Source of the DNA: Notospermus geniculatus
Lineage: Eukaryota > Nemertea > Pilidiophora > Heteronemertea > Lineidae
Assembly (NCBI GenBank): GCA_002633025.1
Contig: NMRB01001741.1
Location: 21,073 to 85,072 of the forward strand
Direction of reading: 5' to 3'
DNA: 64,000 bases
A model generated the notes under the pieces. The model searched no databases. It had not been told where the DNA came from and worked only from the letters and a program-made list of their open reading frames with translations. Of the stretch, positions 23,483 to 38,400 are shown in pieces. The position numbers and the translations under genes are program-made. How positions within the stretch are numbered: the stretch's first letter is position 1; every line of letters starts with the position of its first letter.

Positions 23483-23589
23483 AAACCCTCGGCTTCGGGT
23501 CTTGGTTGCGACACCAAACCCGCTCGGGTGGATTTTAGCTCCACCCTCGCGGGTTTGGTGTCGCAACCAAGACCCTCCGCCTCGGGTTT
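23483..23589. mobile_element. 107-bp near-perfect palindrome
   Basis: Left arm AAACCCTCGGCTTCGGGTCT plus TGGTTGCGACACCAAACCCG pairs almost completely with the right arm, leaving only a few loop bases around GGATTTTAGC. It sits directly behind the N at 23482. It is GC-rich and non-coding. Confidence 0.75.
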
Positions 23590-23598
23590 AATTCCTTA

Positions 23599-25472
23599 AA
23601 CCAATGTGCCATTGAGAAATGTGCCTCTGTAAAGAGTGTCTCAGAAAAAGATTAGAAACCTCAGGCCTACCTGTACGAAAAAAATTGTGTGTTTCTGGCA
23701 CGGCGATACACATGACTTTGGATTGGAACATATGTAGAGTACGCAGTCTATGACATGTATTATTTCGTTTCTAGTGAAGATCAATTTTAGCCAGTGCCAC
23801 AAGTACGAATGAACATTTTGGTGTTACTGCTAAAAGTGTCCGGACTGTCATATTCAGATTTTTTCTCAACAGGTGACCTGAACACACAATTCGTTCCTCT
23901 GCCTAAAAGTTTGCCATTTTTCGCTGGTTTTTTTCTGAAACACCCTATATAGCTGGTGGTCAGGTTTTATAGCCTATGTTCTTACATAAAGTGCACAAGA
24001 GATATTTAATAGGTATCAGGTACCAGTATTTCAGCTTCACTGATCACGAGCACATCCCGATTCAATGTCGTCCGTCGAATGATTTCTGTTGAATGTTCTT
24101 TGTATGTTATTTGTATCTTCCTTTAGCTCCGAATCGTCGAATGCTCTTCGTAAGCTGAAGAGAGCCTGCAACACCGTACGCTTTGTCTCAAAACTTCGGT
24201 GAGAATCCCACGATTCAGTTGTCGCACGCTTCGCTTCAACATGTTTGTGTTGTTGATGAATGTTGCATCTCCTGAACAGTGTTCAAAATAACTGTCCCTC
24301 GTCATTTGTTCTGAGGCCCTTATCCTTTTTTCTCGGCTGCATGAAGGGTGTATCCATTTAGTCGTAGTGAAGTATTTTCCAACCTACATGTAAAAAGCCA
24401 AGCAGAAGATGACCTCTATCTAATTAAAATGTGAACTCCTGCTAACTTCATACCTTGCATGAGCACCTAAAATCCTTTTCACAAGCACGCATCCATTGCA
24501 TAATGTGGTTCCTTCTTCCAGTCCAGAGTTGTCCAGGAGGGATTCTCATAAAGCACCAGGAGGGGTCTTACAGATCATATTATTATATTAAACACAATTC
24601 CTCTCCTTAACTCATCTACCCCCAGAGTCCAGCAGACGACATCTCTTGTCAACTTTTCTCACATCCTATGGTTTTGATTGAAAGTATGTAGAGGCCTTAA
24701 CTCAAAATTTCATCTACTAAATGAAAAATTCATAAGCGAGTGATGTGAATTTTGGACTAAATGGATACATCCGAACTGTCCGACATTTAACAGCCTCTGC
24801 AATGTTATTTTGCATTGCATGGAATCATTCTGTCATGAAAGGTGGCATGGTACCCTCAGATGCTTCCTGTGTGTGCCGCTATGGGCGGTTTTTATCTGCA
24901 AATTAAAAGATAAGACAAAATGTAGATGTTCTCAGTCATGATCTTGAGTTGTGATGTAGTTCAAGTCATAGCTGAGCTAAAAATTGGGTGATGCTGTAGT
25001 TGCAAAGATGATTATCTGAACACACAGCAGATCAAAACCAATGAACTCTGGGCCTATTATCAGCTGCACCTCCCAATCATCTTTACGACTGCTGTGCTGC
25101 TCTAAGTATTTGTTAGCTACGACTCAAGATCATACCACAACTTCGAGATCAATTCCATAACATCTTGATGTGCAGATATAATCGCCCGTATACCGGCGGT
25201 ATAGCTATGGTGTTAGACTTAGCAAACAAACTTCTAAATTCTAATCTGTTTCTTTCTAAGAACTGTTAGCCGTACATGTTGAGCAGGGAAGCTGTATCCG
25301 ATGATTTCTGCTTGTTTGTGTGTACGTTTCATCAGAAACAACCCGTAGATCACGGGATGATCTTCGATATCAATATCAAGGATGCCTACCACATTACTCC
25401 TCATATCCGTGTAAAATCATCATGCGCATGATTTACCTGAGCTAAATTTTCTTTCTCCGTTGTTGATATTTG
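23599..25472. repeat. Large duplication 2, copy A (~1.87 kb)
   Basis: Near-identical to 25572-27449. It begins at ACCAATGTGCCATTGAG and breaks at the N at 25473. Differences are scattered single bases and 1-4-nt indels. It includes a mariner-type MITE-like block (GTGTCTCAGAAAAAG ... TTTTTTCTGAAACACCCTA, about 23632-23947). Confidence 0.85.
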
Positions 25473-25571
25473 NCACTTGCACTGCTGCCCCGTTGTTCAT
25501 TATCCACTTCACCACCAGAGGGTTGCGATTTTAATTGGCATGCACACTGGCCTCCTGGTGTTAGGATGACC

Positions 25572-27449
25572 AACCAATGTGCCATTGAGAAATGTGCCTC
25601 TGTAAAGAGTGTCCCAGAAAAAGATTAGAAACCTCAGGCCTACCTGTACGAAAAAAATTGTGTGTTTCTGGCACGGCGATACATATGACTTTGGATTGGA
25701 ACATATGTAGAGCACGCAGTCTATGACATGTATTATTTCGTTTCTAGTGAAGATCAATTTTAGCCAGTGCCACAAGTACGAATGAACATTTTGGTGTTAC
25801 TGCTAAAAGTGTCCGGACTGTCATATTCAGATTTTTTCTGAACAGGTGACCTGAACACACAATTCCTTCCTCTGCCTAAAAGTTTGCCATTTTTCGCTGG
25901 TTTTTTTCTGAAACACCCTATATAGCTGGTGGTCAGGGTTTGTATCCTATGTTCTTACATAAAGTGCACACAAGATTTTAATAGGTATCAGGTACCAGTA
26001 TTTCAGCTTCACTGATCACCAGCACATCCCGATTCAATGTCGTCCGTCGAATGATTTCTGTTGAATGTTCTTTGTATGTTATTTGTATCTTCCTTTAGCT
26101 CCGAATCGTCGAATGCTCTTCGTAAGCTGAAGAGAGCCTGCAACACCGTACGCTTTGTCTCAAAACTTCGGTGAGAATCCCACGATTCAGTTGTCGCACG
26201 CTTCGCTTCAACATGTTTGTGTTGTTGATGAATGTTGCATCTCCTGAACAGTGTTCAAAATAACTGTCCCTCGTCATTTGTTCTGAGGCCCTTATCCTTT
26301 TTTTCTCGGCTGCATGAAGGGTGTATCCATTTAGTCGTAGTGAAGTATTTTCCAACCTACATATGTAAAAAGCCAAGCAGAAGATGACCTCTATCTAATT
26401 AAAATGTGAACTCCTGCTAACTTCATACCTTGCATGAGCACCTAAAATCCTTTTCACAAGCACGCATCCATTGCATAATGTCGTTCCTTCTTCCAGTCCA
26501 GAGTTGTCCAGGAGGGATTCTCATCAAGCACCAGGAGGGGTCTTACAGATCATATTATTATTAAACACAATTCCTCTCCTTAACTCATCTACCCCCAAAG
26601 TCCAGCAGACGACATCTCTTGTCAACTTTTCTCACATCCTATGGTTTTGATTGAAAGTATGTAGAGGCCTTAACTCAAAATTTCATCTACGAAATGAAAA
26701 ATTCATAAGCGAGTGATGTGAATTTTGGACTAAATGGATACATCTGAACTGTCCGACATTTTAAACAGCCTCTGCAATGTTATTTTGCATTGCATGGAAT
26801 CATTCTGTCATGAAAGGTGGCATGGTACTGTCAGAATATGCTTCCTGTGTGTGCCGCTATGGGCGGTTTTTATATCTGCAAATTAAGATAAGACAACATG
26901 TAGATGTTCTCACTCATGATCTTAAGTTGTGATGTAATTTCTAGTCATAGCTGAGAAAAACATTGGGTGATGCTGTAGTTGTAAAGATGATTATCTGAAC
27001 ACACAGCAGATCAAAACCAATGAACTCTGGGCCTATTATCAGCTGCACCTCCCAATCATCTTTACGACTGCTGTGCTGCTCTAAGTATTTGTTAGGTACG
27101 ACTCAAGATCATACCACAACTTTGAGATCAATTCCATAACATCTTGATGTGCAGATATAATCGCCTGTATACCGGCGGTAGCTATGGTGTTAGACTTAGC
27201 AAACAAACTTCTAAATTCTAATCTGTTTCTTTCTAAGAACTGTTAGCCGTACATGTTGAGCGGGGAAGCTGTATCTGATGATTTCTCCTTGTTTGTGTGT
27301 ACGTTTCATCAGAAACAACCCGTAGATCACGGGATGATCTTCGATATCAATATCAAGGATGCCTACCACATTACTCCTCACATCCGTGTAAAATCATCAT
27401 GCACATGATTTACCTGAGCTAAATTTTCTTTCTCCGTTGTTGATATTTG
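25572..27449. repeat. Large duplication 2, copy B
   Basis: Second copy of 23599-25472. It ends at TTGTTGATATTTG, the very bases before the N in copy A. The 98 bp between the copies (25474-25571) are unique. The pattern again suggests two alleles laid end to end by the assembler. Confidence 0.85.
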
Positions 27450-29487
27450 TTTTTCTGAACTGGAAAAAACTAGAGTAGGTCAATGATGGAATCGTACTAT
27501 TTGCCAATGGGTTGATGGTTGATGTGCTGTGTTGTCAGACCACGTTCATGATTTTCAATAATTAGACTAGACATGGTACATTTAGAATGCTTATTTTCAG
27601 ACTAATCACTAAAACCTAGGCCTACCCACTGACTGAACCTAACTGGAGCACATGCTCACGAGTGAGTTACCTAGGCCTACCTCGTGTTACATCCCGGGAC
27701 CTATGTAAGATGTGCATTTCACCATGGATTGTAGATGCCAGCTGCAGCAAGGGAGACGCCGGCTGCAAATGACTGGACACCATACTGCAGCAGTAATAGA
27801 CTTTGTACCATATCAGTGCATTATTGAGCTGGGGTAGGCCTATGTCATTCATGTCATCGGGGCCTACCTGTACTTGGGGTGGTACGGATAAAATGTAGTA
27901 AATGCTTACTGTAGTTTTCTACACGACCCACTATTCGTGTAGCAGAAATGAAGTAAAAGCTTTTACTTGCTTTTATTCACACCACCCATGGCCTGTCATA
28001 TCTGTTCGATTTGATCTGTTCAGAGGTTATTCCTAGCAGAGTTTCACCAGGTGCATTGTGAATCACTGCGCAGCTATTCTTTTGGCTTTGTAACAATTCT
28101 TCACCCAAACATGTTCAGACTAAAGCGGGTTGCCAAGGTAAACAACAGTTGGAGCTGCTTCATCTTTGCATAATGATGTTGTTGAATGTGTTAAAGGGGC
28201 TATGACTCGAATGGTTTGTTGCTGTAAACAAAGAAAGAGATTGCTGTAGAAGACGTTGACATCGACTGAGTGCAGGGGTTGGAATGCGTGACTTATTCTC
28301 CCAGAACGATGCATAATTTCCTCATGAAACAATGCCCTCTCTCAAGTGAGAGCAAGAAGGCTGTGTGAAACGGCCTCAATTAGTCACAGAACCAGATTCT
28401 GTAATTGTCCCTTGCTTTGCTTCATTCCGCTGTTGTGCACGCACCACATTGTTGTACCATTCCATTGGACGTGATATCTCAATGATGTCTTGTGTGATAT
28501 GGGAATAAAAAATGACGCGTGTCTCATCCTGGTGATGAAGTTCCCCGAAGAGTGACTCATCTTGGAGATGACAGTCCACACATGATCAGCTACACTCAAC
28601 TCAGGATACATGTAGATACTGTCGTCACATTTATCATTGAGCGAATTGGCTTCAGGCTGTATAGTACCAAAGGCACAGCTGAGATACATGTATGTATAAT
28701 GAAATCATTGTGGAATTGTCACTTTGAGCTATGAAGGGAGCGAGCGCTAGAAACCTCGGATATTCTCAGAATGCTTTTAGCTAATTTGAGGCAACACTGA
28801 TCTATGCCAGTGGCCTAGAACTGTCTCTGGTTTGTAAATGTAGACAAAATGACATACATGTATGTATGATTGTAGACAAACTCTATCAGAAGCCCCTGTG
28901 CACAATCCAGGGAATAAAACTTAAGGAAGTCATGTACGTTCTTTAAAAATGACCCAGGAAGCCAAAACTATCTAGGAAGTAGTCTAATTCGCCCTAGGCC
29001 TGGCAACAAACAATGGTAGGCCTACACATCAGGCAGGCATCATCCTGGTTTATTTTCCTACCTGTTCAGCAGCCCAGTTGGTAGGATGCCAAGACATCTG
29101 CATGACCTCCGGTACCTGAACATGGGGAACCTACAAATCTGCCATGTTTGTTTACGGTTAATACTATGGCAACATGAAATAGTCACATGTTTTTGTTTTG
29201 ATGTTATCAAAGTTCTTCTATGGTTGTTTCTACAGAATTTGATGACTGCCACTTTCTGATGTTAACTTATAAATTATGCTGAACCTGTGAACCGGTACAT
29301 ATTTTTTGCTCTGTCACATGTTGCACTTCTTTTTGCACAAGATACATCAAAACTTTGAAGTTTGTGCTGCTTGACATTCATGATGGATGTCAAAAACATG
29401 TGATTTGTGCTGGAATACTGTTTCCATAGCTTCTTGTGTCCAAAGTGGATGCATTTCTAAATTAATTTGTATCTCTCTCCCTCATAG
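27450..29487. other. Remainder of SSH intron 1, no exon seen
   Basis: Unique sequence with no supported exon, tRNA or large repeat. The short open frames on both strands lack splice context and family resemblance. Confidence 0.4.
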
Positions 29488-32400
29488 ACGAACGTCTAAC
29501 TGCACTGCTTTTATATTTGACACTCTCGACTTGGATGACATAAGGACGAGCGCGTATCTAAGGTAACACTTTGACAGAAAAAAGTCATTATACGCACTTC
29601 AAACATGTTCACAATTTGACTTCTTTATTACTCCACATTTTAAATTTGCTCGTTCATTAGGATAACAATGGTATCTTTTAGCTGGTTGATTTTGATGAGT
29701 GCACCATGAGTTCTGCATTGATAACTACCCCACGTTTTTACAATTTCATCACTTTTCGACTCAATTTCTCTGCATTGAGCACTAGTATATATCAAGGAAT
29801 ATTTCTTTGGTGTATTTAATATTTTGATATATTAATATTGCACTGTTATATTATCCTCTTGATTGACAGTCAATTAATTGACGGGATGGTGCATGATGTG
29901 CCGCCACATCACTAGGTCAATATGCTGTTGCATAAAAGTTGTGAAATACATTGCAAGTTGTTTCCAACCTCGTGAAAGTCATGGCAGGAAAGTACCATGG
30001 CTCTGACCACCTCGATGGCTGGTATTCATAAAAGTTAGCAAATGCTTTTACTTTAGATTTGCACAGCAAGGTCAAATGTAAATGTACTACAAAACTTGAA
30101 GTAAAAGCATTTGCTAGCTTAATATGAATATCAGCCGATGCCTATTTTAGATGAGCGTTTTGGAGACCGTTCACTATTGTGCAGTTGGTAGAGCAAGGGT
30201 TGATAATATTCACTGCCCTCTGGTAAATGCCCAGCACTTTGCATTTCCACATCATTCATCATTTTTTCCCCAATCCATAATTGAATTGATCTAGGCTCCG
30301 CGGAATGAATTGTTGCTGTTTCTCTTTTAAGCAATATAAAATGAAGTAGCTTATCAATAGACTGGTTGATTGATTCCCAACGCCGCGACCGGGCTTTCAT
30401 TTGCCGGATATCGTACGTCGTCCAATCACGACTCCTGCAAATTCTGATATTTTCTCATCAGTTGCCTAATGATGCATAGCAATCATTTTGATTATGAATA
30501 TCGGCTGGTATTGGAACATTTCCTTCCCAAGCTATTAACCCTTTACCTGACCAGGTTTGAAGAAAAACAGACCGTAGGCTATCATCCAAGTGAATTCATT
30601 ACCAGCTTTTGTAGGCTTTACCACGGTGGCAGACTTCACTAACTAAATGCACACGTAGAATGTATCCTGATTTATGCCCACCATAAAAGGTCAAATTTTT
30701 CATCAAACTTTCTGAATATCCTCAATAAAGGCCCACATGTATGTCCCCCATGTACATGTACATGTTGGTCTGTACATGTACACATAGTCCTATATGTATA
30801 TGCCCTGAATGTGAGTTTAAGACACCAAAATATGACCGTATATGATGGGCATTAGCTAATATTAATCCATTCACTGTTAACTACTGGTATTGATCTAATG
30901 AACTGCTGATCTCATTAATAATCGTTAATCGACGAGGTAATTACTGGTCTGCACTCTTAGTAGGCCAGCACAAAATAACAGTAATTATATAAAATCAGTA
31001 ACGCAATGTTTATAGATTGATGGGTGTCAATGCCTTGTTGATTTCAGTTCCTCTGCTTGCTGAATGTCAAATTTCAGTTGTTTTTTTTGCCTGGGTCTTC
31101 TGCATTGTGTTGCAATTGCATGGAGATAATTTGGGGACATGATCGGTGGTCGGGAGAAATTGACAGGAACTCTCCAAAGTGAGGTGCCAGTTTTGTGAAA
31201 GCAATATGTCATGTTAACCCTTTTGGTGCCCTGTAGTGCAAGAGCACTATTGAGCTTTTCGACACCAACCAATCAAAAAAAGAACTTCAGCCCGTTGTCC
31301 TTGTAGGATTTTTTCTAGTACTAAAAATTGACGCTCACAAAGGGTGATTTCGGTCATATGCCAGCCACCAATTGCCAAGCTGAAATGCATTATGAACACC
31401 CATTTAAACCCCATAAATTTTATTACGGTACTAGAAAAATCCTAAGTGGACAACGGGCTTTACTTACCGGTAACTTTTTGTTAATGAATTTCAAAGTGAA
31501 CCAAATGAAAGTTAGGACAATATGAGATATTGAAAATATAGGCAGTTGACATGCCTATGATTTCTGTAATTTACAATCCCCCCTCCCCCCCGCCATTTTA
31601 GCAATATCTGACCCTTCTTCTTTCTTTCCAGTTTGAGCGAGAGTTACTTGGCCGTCAAAGGAGCAGCGCTGATCTTGCCACAATCTGAATGTTACCGAAG
31701 AGTCACCAAGGGGTCTCATGGGGGTAGGTATCGCAGCTGGAATAAAAATGGAAAAGACGGTTGAATCCAGACCTCTGAAGGAGGGAGACTTGTGTGTGTT
31801 CATGTGAAACATTTTGGTCAATATGGAGGCTCATGCTCGGCGTCCTTAACAGATAGGTGTCGTCCTGGGAGATGTGTCCACAAAGCAGGTTCCATTTACA
31901 TGTACATACGGCGTGATTGATTAGAGACGCTATTGATCCCCGACGGCGGTACATCACTGGCCAGTAGCAATAGTTCTGTATAGGGAATCATACAGTGTGT
32001 ATTCGATGAGAGACAACTGCTTGATTGACATTCAGGCCACGTGAGAAAATGTCATGGTTTCTTGACCAGGTTCGAATGTCTGTCCAATGTTATTTTCCCT
32101 TTCCTTTCTGGTAAATATTTGCTTCCCTGGACAAAATAAACATGCAGGTCAGAGGCTGGTGCCACCTGGTGAGAGGGCGACAAATCAACCTCACCAGCGG
32201 GATACCAAAAAGACATCCAGTGAATGGAAAGTACAGAATGGAGCATGTGTTCTGAGGACATTTATTGATCAGGCCTTCTCAATTTCATGTGACTGTTCCA
32301 AGTGCATGAAATTGAATATGAAAACGATTGCGTGATCGTTATCAACTACCGTAGTTGAAATGTCTAAATCTATAATGTTGTCATTTTGTTCTGTTTATTG

Positions 32401-35400
32401 TTTCATTTACACTTTGGTAGTCATCTGGAGTGGAATGGGCTGGCCACATGTTGAAGCGAGGCCTAGGAGTAAAAGTGAATAAAAATGATAATGATGGTCT
32501 GGTCACCTGAACATAGAAGGCAGCACCTACCAACCACTTAAAAGAGAGTGTACATTTCGCAGAATGTCACGCCTTATCACTTGAGAATATGTCTATTTGG
32601 CCTCATTTATGTTGTTTCCCTTTGATTGTTTATCTCTTTATAAAGACACTGATCTGGAGTATCTGGCGATATTCACATGAATTCAACTTGACATTTGTCT
32701 ATCTATAACCAGCCAGCAGCTTGGGGTCAAATGTGGGTTTCCCCAGGTTGTGTGTCATCCAGGCGTTAGCTCTCCTTGTCGTTGATAAGGACAGCAATTG
32801 GTTTATTGTCCATCTAACATTTGAGTTGACTGGTTGAGTACGTAGCTGTCTGCCGATATGACTATCTTGGATTTTCGTGAGTTTTCCTTTGTTACTTTGA
32901 TGTCGTGGTGGCACAGTGGCAGCATCCATAACTTACTGCCACCAATGGTTCCGCTGGTTCAGTCCCCAGTCATGCCAGTTGCTTTACGTAGTGAAGAGGT
33001 TGATCTTTCTTCGACATAGTAGTAGGTTTCTCCCGGTGCTTCAGTTTCCTCCTACATTACCAGGTACACAGGATTATGATGTCCCTATTACATGTACCGG
33101 TAGTTGGCGCTTGCATTCCTGAACTAATTCAATGTTGATGGACTCTGTTGACTTCGATATTCACCTCCTGAAAGTTTCCTCGTTTTGTATCTGTGACGGT
33201 GTCTGATTCATGCAGAATGCAGCAGGTACCTGCACAGTATTGGAATTCCTGCAGCATCCAAGTAGATAACTGGTTGTCTGTAACCCTGGGAATCTGTAAT
33301 TTTGTCGCAATAATACGGTATAAAAAGAGGTCAGGGATATTGAAAGAGTAGTAAATGTCAATATACATAGCATTGACATTCCAGGGATGGACAAATAGTC
33401 TTGTTTGTGTTTGTGAGTTATATATCTGGAGGAGGTTTGTTCTGGATGATGCTTAATCAGCTTGTGTTAATTAACCCTTTCACTGCCGGCGGTGACAATT
33501 ACTTCAAAAACAGAAAATGTACATAATTGCAAAGTTATGGTAACCCTGTCACGTAGGTGTTTATGTTTGCCTGGGGGGTCTGTTTAATCTAAGCATGGTC
33601 GATTATAGACATCAGAATATTGTGTTTAAATTCCAGTGGAAGACATCAGGTTGCCCAAGTCCCAGCGCCACCTATTGCCACTGTTAGCAATTCTACGAAT
33701 TCGAACTCGTAGGTGACATTTTGTGCCTGCTCAATCATACTAATTCATGCCTCCCTGTTCTACACTATAATAGGAACCTGCATGTTCCACGGGGTTTTTG
33801 TCAAGAGGTGCCAACACAACGTAAACTGTACAGAATATGTTGTCCTCACCTTTTCTTACCCGAATATAGCCCTTCTTTATACTAACATGTGTTGAAAGTA
33901 TCAAATGTTAGGGTGGCACAGTGGCAACATCCACACCTGTCACCTTTCAGGACACGGGTTCAATCCTTAGTCTTGAAAGAAGGGGTAGAGACAGCAGCAT
34001 GCCTTTCTTTTTGGTCATGGTATCAGCTTAAAAGGTCCATCACTAGCACACAGATCTGCAGAAAGATAATGCAGAAGTCCATATGTACCGGAATCGGGCC
34101 GGATCTGTGTGCCAGTGAATGACGCTTTTAGGGGACCTTGACATGTTAATTGCTTGCGTCAAGTCCTTCAGTTCCAATCACTAACCAAAACATGCAACAT
34201 CCACAGAGGTCTGAGCTCATTATTTTCGGTCCTGCAGGAATTACACAGCCCAGGTGAGGCTGTGGTGCCATATAGTGGAAAGATCTGGGGGAGCACTTTC
34301 TAAACGGGACCATTCCTCTCATAGTGGTGACAGTTTTGAAAAATGTAACCTTTTAGGTTTCCTAGTAATTTTAGTGGGATTTGTATGGGTTTGAACGTAG
34401 GCGTACATGTAGTAGGACAAAGCTGTGGAACCTAGAGATTATGTTGTATCTTCCTGGAATAGGGATGTGTAGGCCTATGTGGTCAAAAGCCATTTCATCA
34501 TCCTGGCAGTGATCACTTTGGTCCATTGAAGTCTACCATAATTGGTTGATTGGCGGCTCATTATCCCATTAACAGGCTCAGGCTTCTGTGAGTGTATAAT
34601 AGTCGTGATAGTGTTCAATATGCAACGAGTGTCTCTTCAAAAACAATCATATATCACTGGTGTTGTTGGTCAGCCTCTAGTTGGTGTAAAAAATGGTGAA
34701 AAAAGAGACGTTTCTGTGAAAAATAGGAAGTGTTTTGGTGAAATAGATGCTGTAATGGTTACATGAGCTGGTGTCATCATAAATGGGACAAGGTTGATCC
34801 ATTTTTGGTGTTGATATTTATCAAGTGCATGAAAAAATTGTATATTTAGAATAATTCGCATTTTGGACAGGCCATATATGTTAATGTTTTGATTTGATGG
34901 CAATAATACTATTGTCCCATAATTTGAATGAGAAATGTTACGCTCTTTCATGGAAATGATGTAAATGCGACCAAGTGGCCATTCTGCTCCACACATATAA
35001 TTCAGCCGCTGACTTCTGTCGTTGATTGAGTTCTTCTTGGGATGTTTAATATGGAGTTAGTTTACCACAGGACTCAGAGTTATCAAAGTGAAATGAACAT
35101 CACATTTGACACATCTGTGGTCATCACCATCAACTTCTCCACATACATTTCAGGAGACATCCAGAACCACCTCCAGTCCATGTTCTACCTTCTACGGCCT
35201 CAGGATACCATCAAAATCGTGAGTACCAGTACCGTTACAGAATTGTTGGTGCATCAAGTGGGAAAACGTTGAGACTTATTGACCTACCACATATGGTTGG
35301 AGCTGCTTTCAGATTGGAGTAGTTGAAACATTGGCATTGTCACCTCTGACGTCCGAGGGTCGATCCCGGTCGGACCCATTCTTCGTGTGATAGAGAGAGC

Positions 35401-38400
35401 AACTGGACGTAGCATGTTTTTCCCAGGCACTCGGATTTCTTCCTGCTGTATTTAGCGGGGGGTGGGGGGACAGTTGCCCCCCTCCGAGTCAACCAAAACA
35501 CGTGATTTTCATGCGGATTTTGGGCAAAAAAACGACAAAAAAGTCTTCTGTCACGCGAGAGGCTTTTGCCACCCTCAGGATCAAAAAGCTAAATACGGCC
35601 CTGATTCACCTAGTATTGTGTATATTATAGTCTGCATTATAATTAATGCTTGAAATAATAGGCAATCTGTCTGGTTTCCTCCTACAGGCTGTGAAGTTAG
35701 AGAGCGTCCTTGGCAACAATCGATATCTGGTGGTCGTATCTTGTATGGGACGACAGGACACAGAGGAGAGTTCAATCCTCGGCATTGACATAACGGACAA
35801 AGCTACAATAGGAATGGTGCTACCTATATGGGCAGACATGACAATTAGACTTGATGGAGATGGGTAAGTGGTGAGCTAGGGCCTAGTTCTGTCAGCTGGC
35901 TGCAGCCCTTTGATAGTCTACCAAAGAGAACGTATTGAACAGACCTATCATCCAGTATGGATGTGTTGAATCAGACCATTCCTGTTGGGGGCAAGTCAGG
36001 GGTCTCAGAAGCAGTAGCAGGTGGCAAATAGGCCCTTGCTCCATCGCTTGTACCCTGCTACTCCTGTCATTAAACCTAATAGAATTCCATAGCAAATCCA
36101 CAGCAATTTGTGCAGTAAGTCAAATGTCCCCTCCTCTTTTGCAATGTTGAGACCTCTGACAATGTAGCATGTTTCTTTCAGTGGTTTTATGGTCACCTCC
36201 AATGAAAGAAGCTACATCCTAAAGCCAGTATCTGTGCAGGCCATGTGGTAAGTCATCAAACAGGAACAGCCTGGTCAGTGGGGGCAGTCATCAAACAGGA
36301 ACAGCCTGGTCAGTGGGGCAGTCATCAAACAGGAACGGCCTGGTCAGTGGGGGGGGGGGGCAGTCATCAAACAGACAGGAACAGCCTACAAATCAGAGGG
36401 TTAACATGTATTTCTTGACAATATTGGGTCAATTGAAGTTTTAATAACCTATTAAGTTTGTTTGTACCTCAGGCTTGATATTCTCCTCATGTAACACGTG
36501 CTTGTCCTAGATCGGTGATCAAATGCAAAAATTTCGAAGATGCAAGCAATTTAGAGTCGTACTAGGCTTTGTCCATGGGTCTATAAACACTGGTGCTGGC
36601 AAAAGTACTGATCTATACATCTGCTTTGATGAGAAGGTGTACTGATCTATGTTCACCTGCTCTGATATGGTTGCCAGGGGAGAAAAATTTTAACAGTTTA
36701 ATACGTGCGTAAGTGTGGTACTTTTTAATGGGGGAAAATGTACTTTAAACAGAAACTGCATTGGGTGTGAATGCACCTTTAAGGCTACGTGATATTTACA
36801 TGGTCATATTGACTAGATTCTCCGAGGTCATTCAAACCTTGAACAAAGACAATGATTTAGTCAAAATCAACAGATACATTAGGGTAAGATCTGTCATAAA
36901 CCTGGCCTTGTAAGTGTTCTTGTTGTAGAGGTGGAAGTGACCAAGTCGCGCTGTAAATGTTGACGGGTATCTCTTTTGCACTCTCTCACAACTCACCTCA
37001 GTTCTCTCATGTCGATTTCAACATTTCATTCTATCCTAGGTCGGCTCTACAGAGTTTATACAAGGCCCTGGACATCGCACGCACACATTACTACTTCGCT
37101 GGTGGACTGACACACACCTGGCTTGGGTTTTATGAGAGTAAGATCAACTCGGAGCGCCATGCCATCAATGAGTGGAACACCATGGAGGATGTCTCATCCC
37201 CAAAGAGTGACACCTTACTTCTCTCAGATAAGTAAGTGGTTTCTTTAAAATATCAACTTCACCTCTGAATTGTATTGTGGGTTGAATTCTGATGCATCAA
37301 GCCACAGTGGTCTAGTATTAGTCTAGCATGTAACTGCAGTGGTCTAATCGCTCGTGTCTGGCTGGCGGTCATGAGGTCCCAGGTTCAAATTCCACTGCGG
37401 GTGTGAGACTCTGGGCAGGTCTCTTTATCTACCATACGTTGGCTTACTCCACCCAAGGGTATAAATGAGATGTCTCCGTCTGCGTGACAGAGGTGTTGGC
37501 AAAGGGTGGATCCACTTTTGATTTTCAGCTTTTAATCTAATGGTACTACGGCAAGTTTAATACTTGGTGGTTCATTCTTTCAGAGACAAAGACAGTCTGG
37601 AGTTTATCTTAAAGACCAAACTCAAGGAGGTTATGATGTCAGTGGATCTTGAGGATGTCACAAGTAAACAGGTGAGTGGCGCCCCACCCCTCCTGGAGGG
37701 GGCATCACGTTCACGGTTTATGTGGACTAGATCAGGCAGACTTCGCACTGGTCAATCTCTTATTATTTAGAATAAGAAATGAAATGAAATGGTTGTCAGA
37801 TTGCCAGCTCATATGCGTTCACCTCAGAATTCCTCAAAATAGAAAAGTTGCTTGTTGGATTTAACTTGTGAACTTTTGGCCCTTGTTTTGAATGAATGTT
37901 TCAAACGCGAATTTTTCTTTCCAGATCCGAAATCAGGTAGAAGCGACCATGGGAATGGATCTCGGCGAATACCGGAGCTTCATCGACGAGGAAATCTTGC
38001 TTATTTTTGGACAAATGGACTCGCCGTCGAAGATCTTTGACTACCTCTATCTCGGCTCAGAATGGAATGCTTCAAATCTGGAAGAGTTGAAAAATAACGG
38101 GTAAATATTTTGTATGGCATTTGATTTGATGGTGAATCGTCCCTTGAGAGCCAACTCGCTGGAGATAATTCTCACCTCGAGAGGCAGCAGTCTTTTATTG
38201 TCCCCCGCAGTCGACAGACTGCAGGGGACTTACAAACGGGTCTCGTCCGTCGTCCACAACACCAACCTCGACATATGATTACCACTTACACAGCGTGCAA
38301 TGTACTCATCATACACAACATGCCGCCTGGAAACGAGGTCACGCTCCAGATTTGTTCGTCGATTTAGCAAAGAATGTGACCTTAATTAAATATAATCTCT

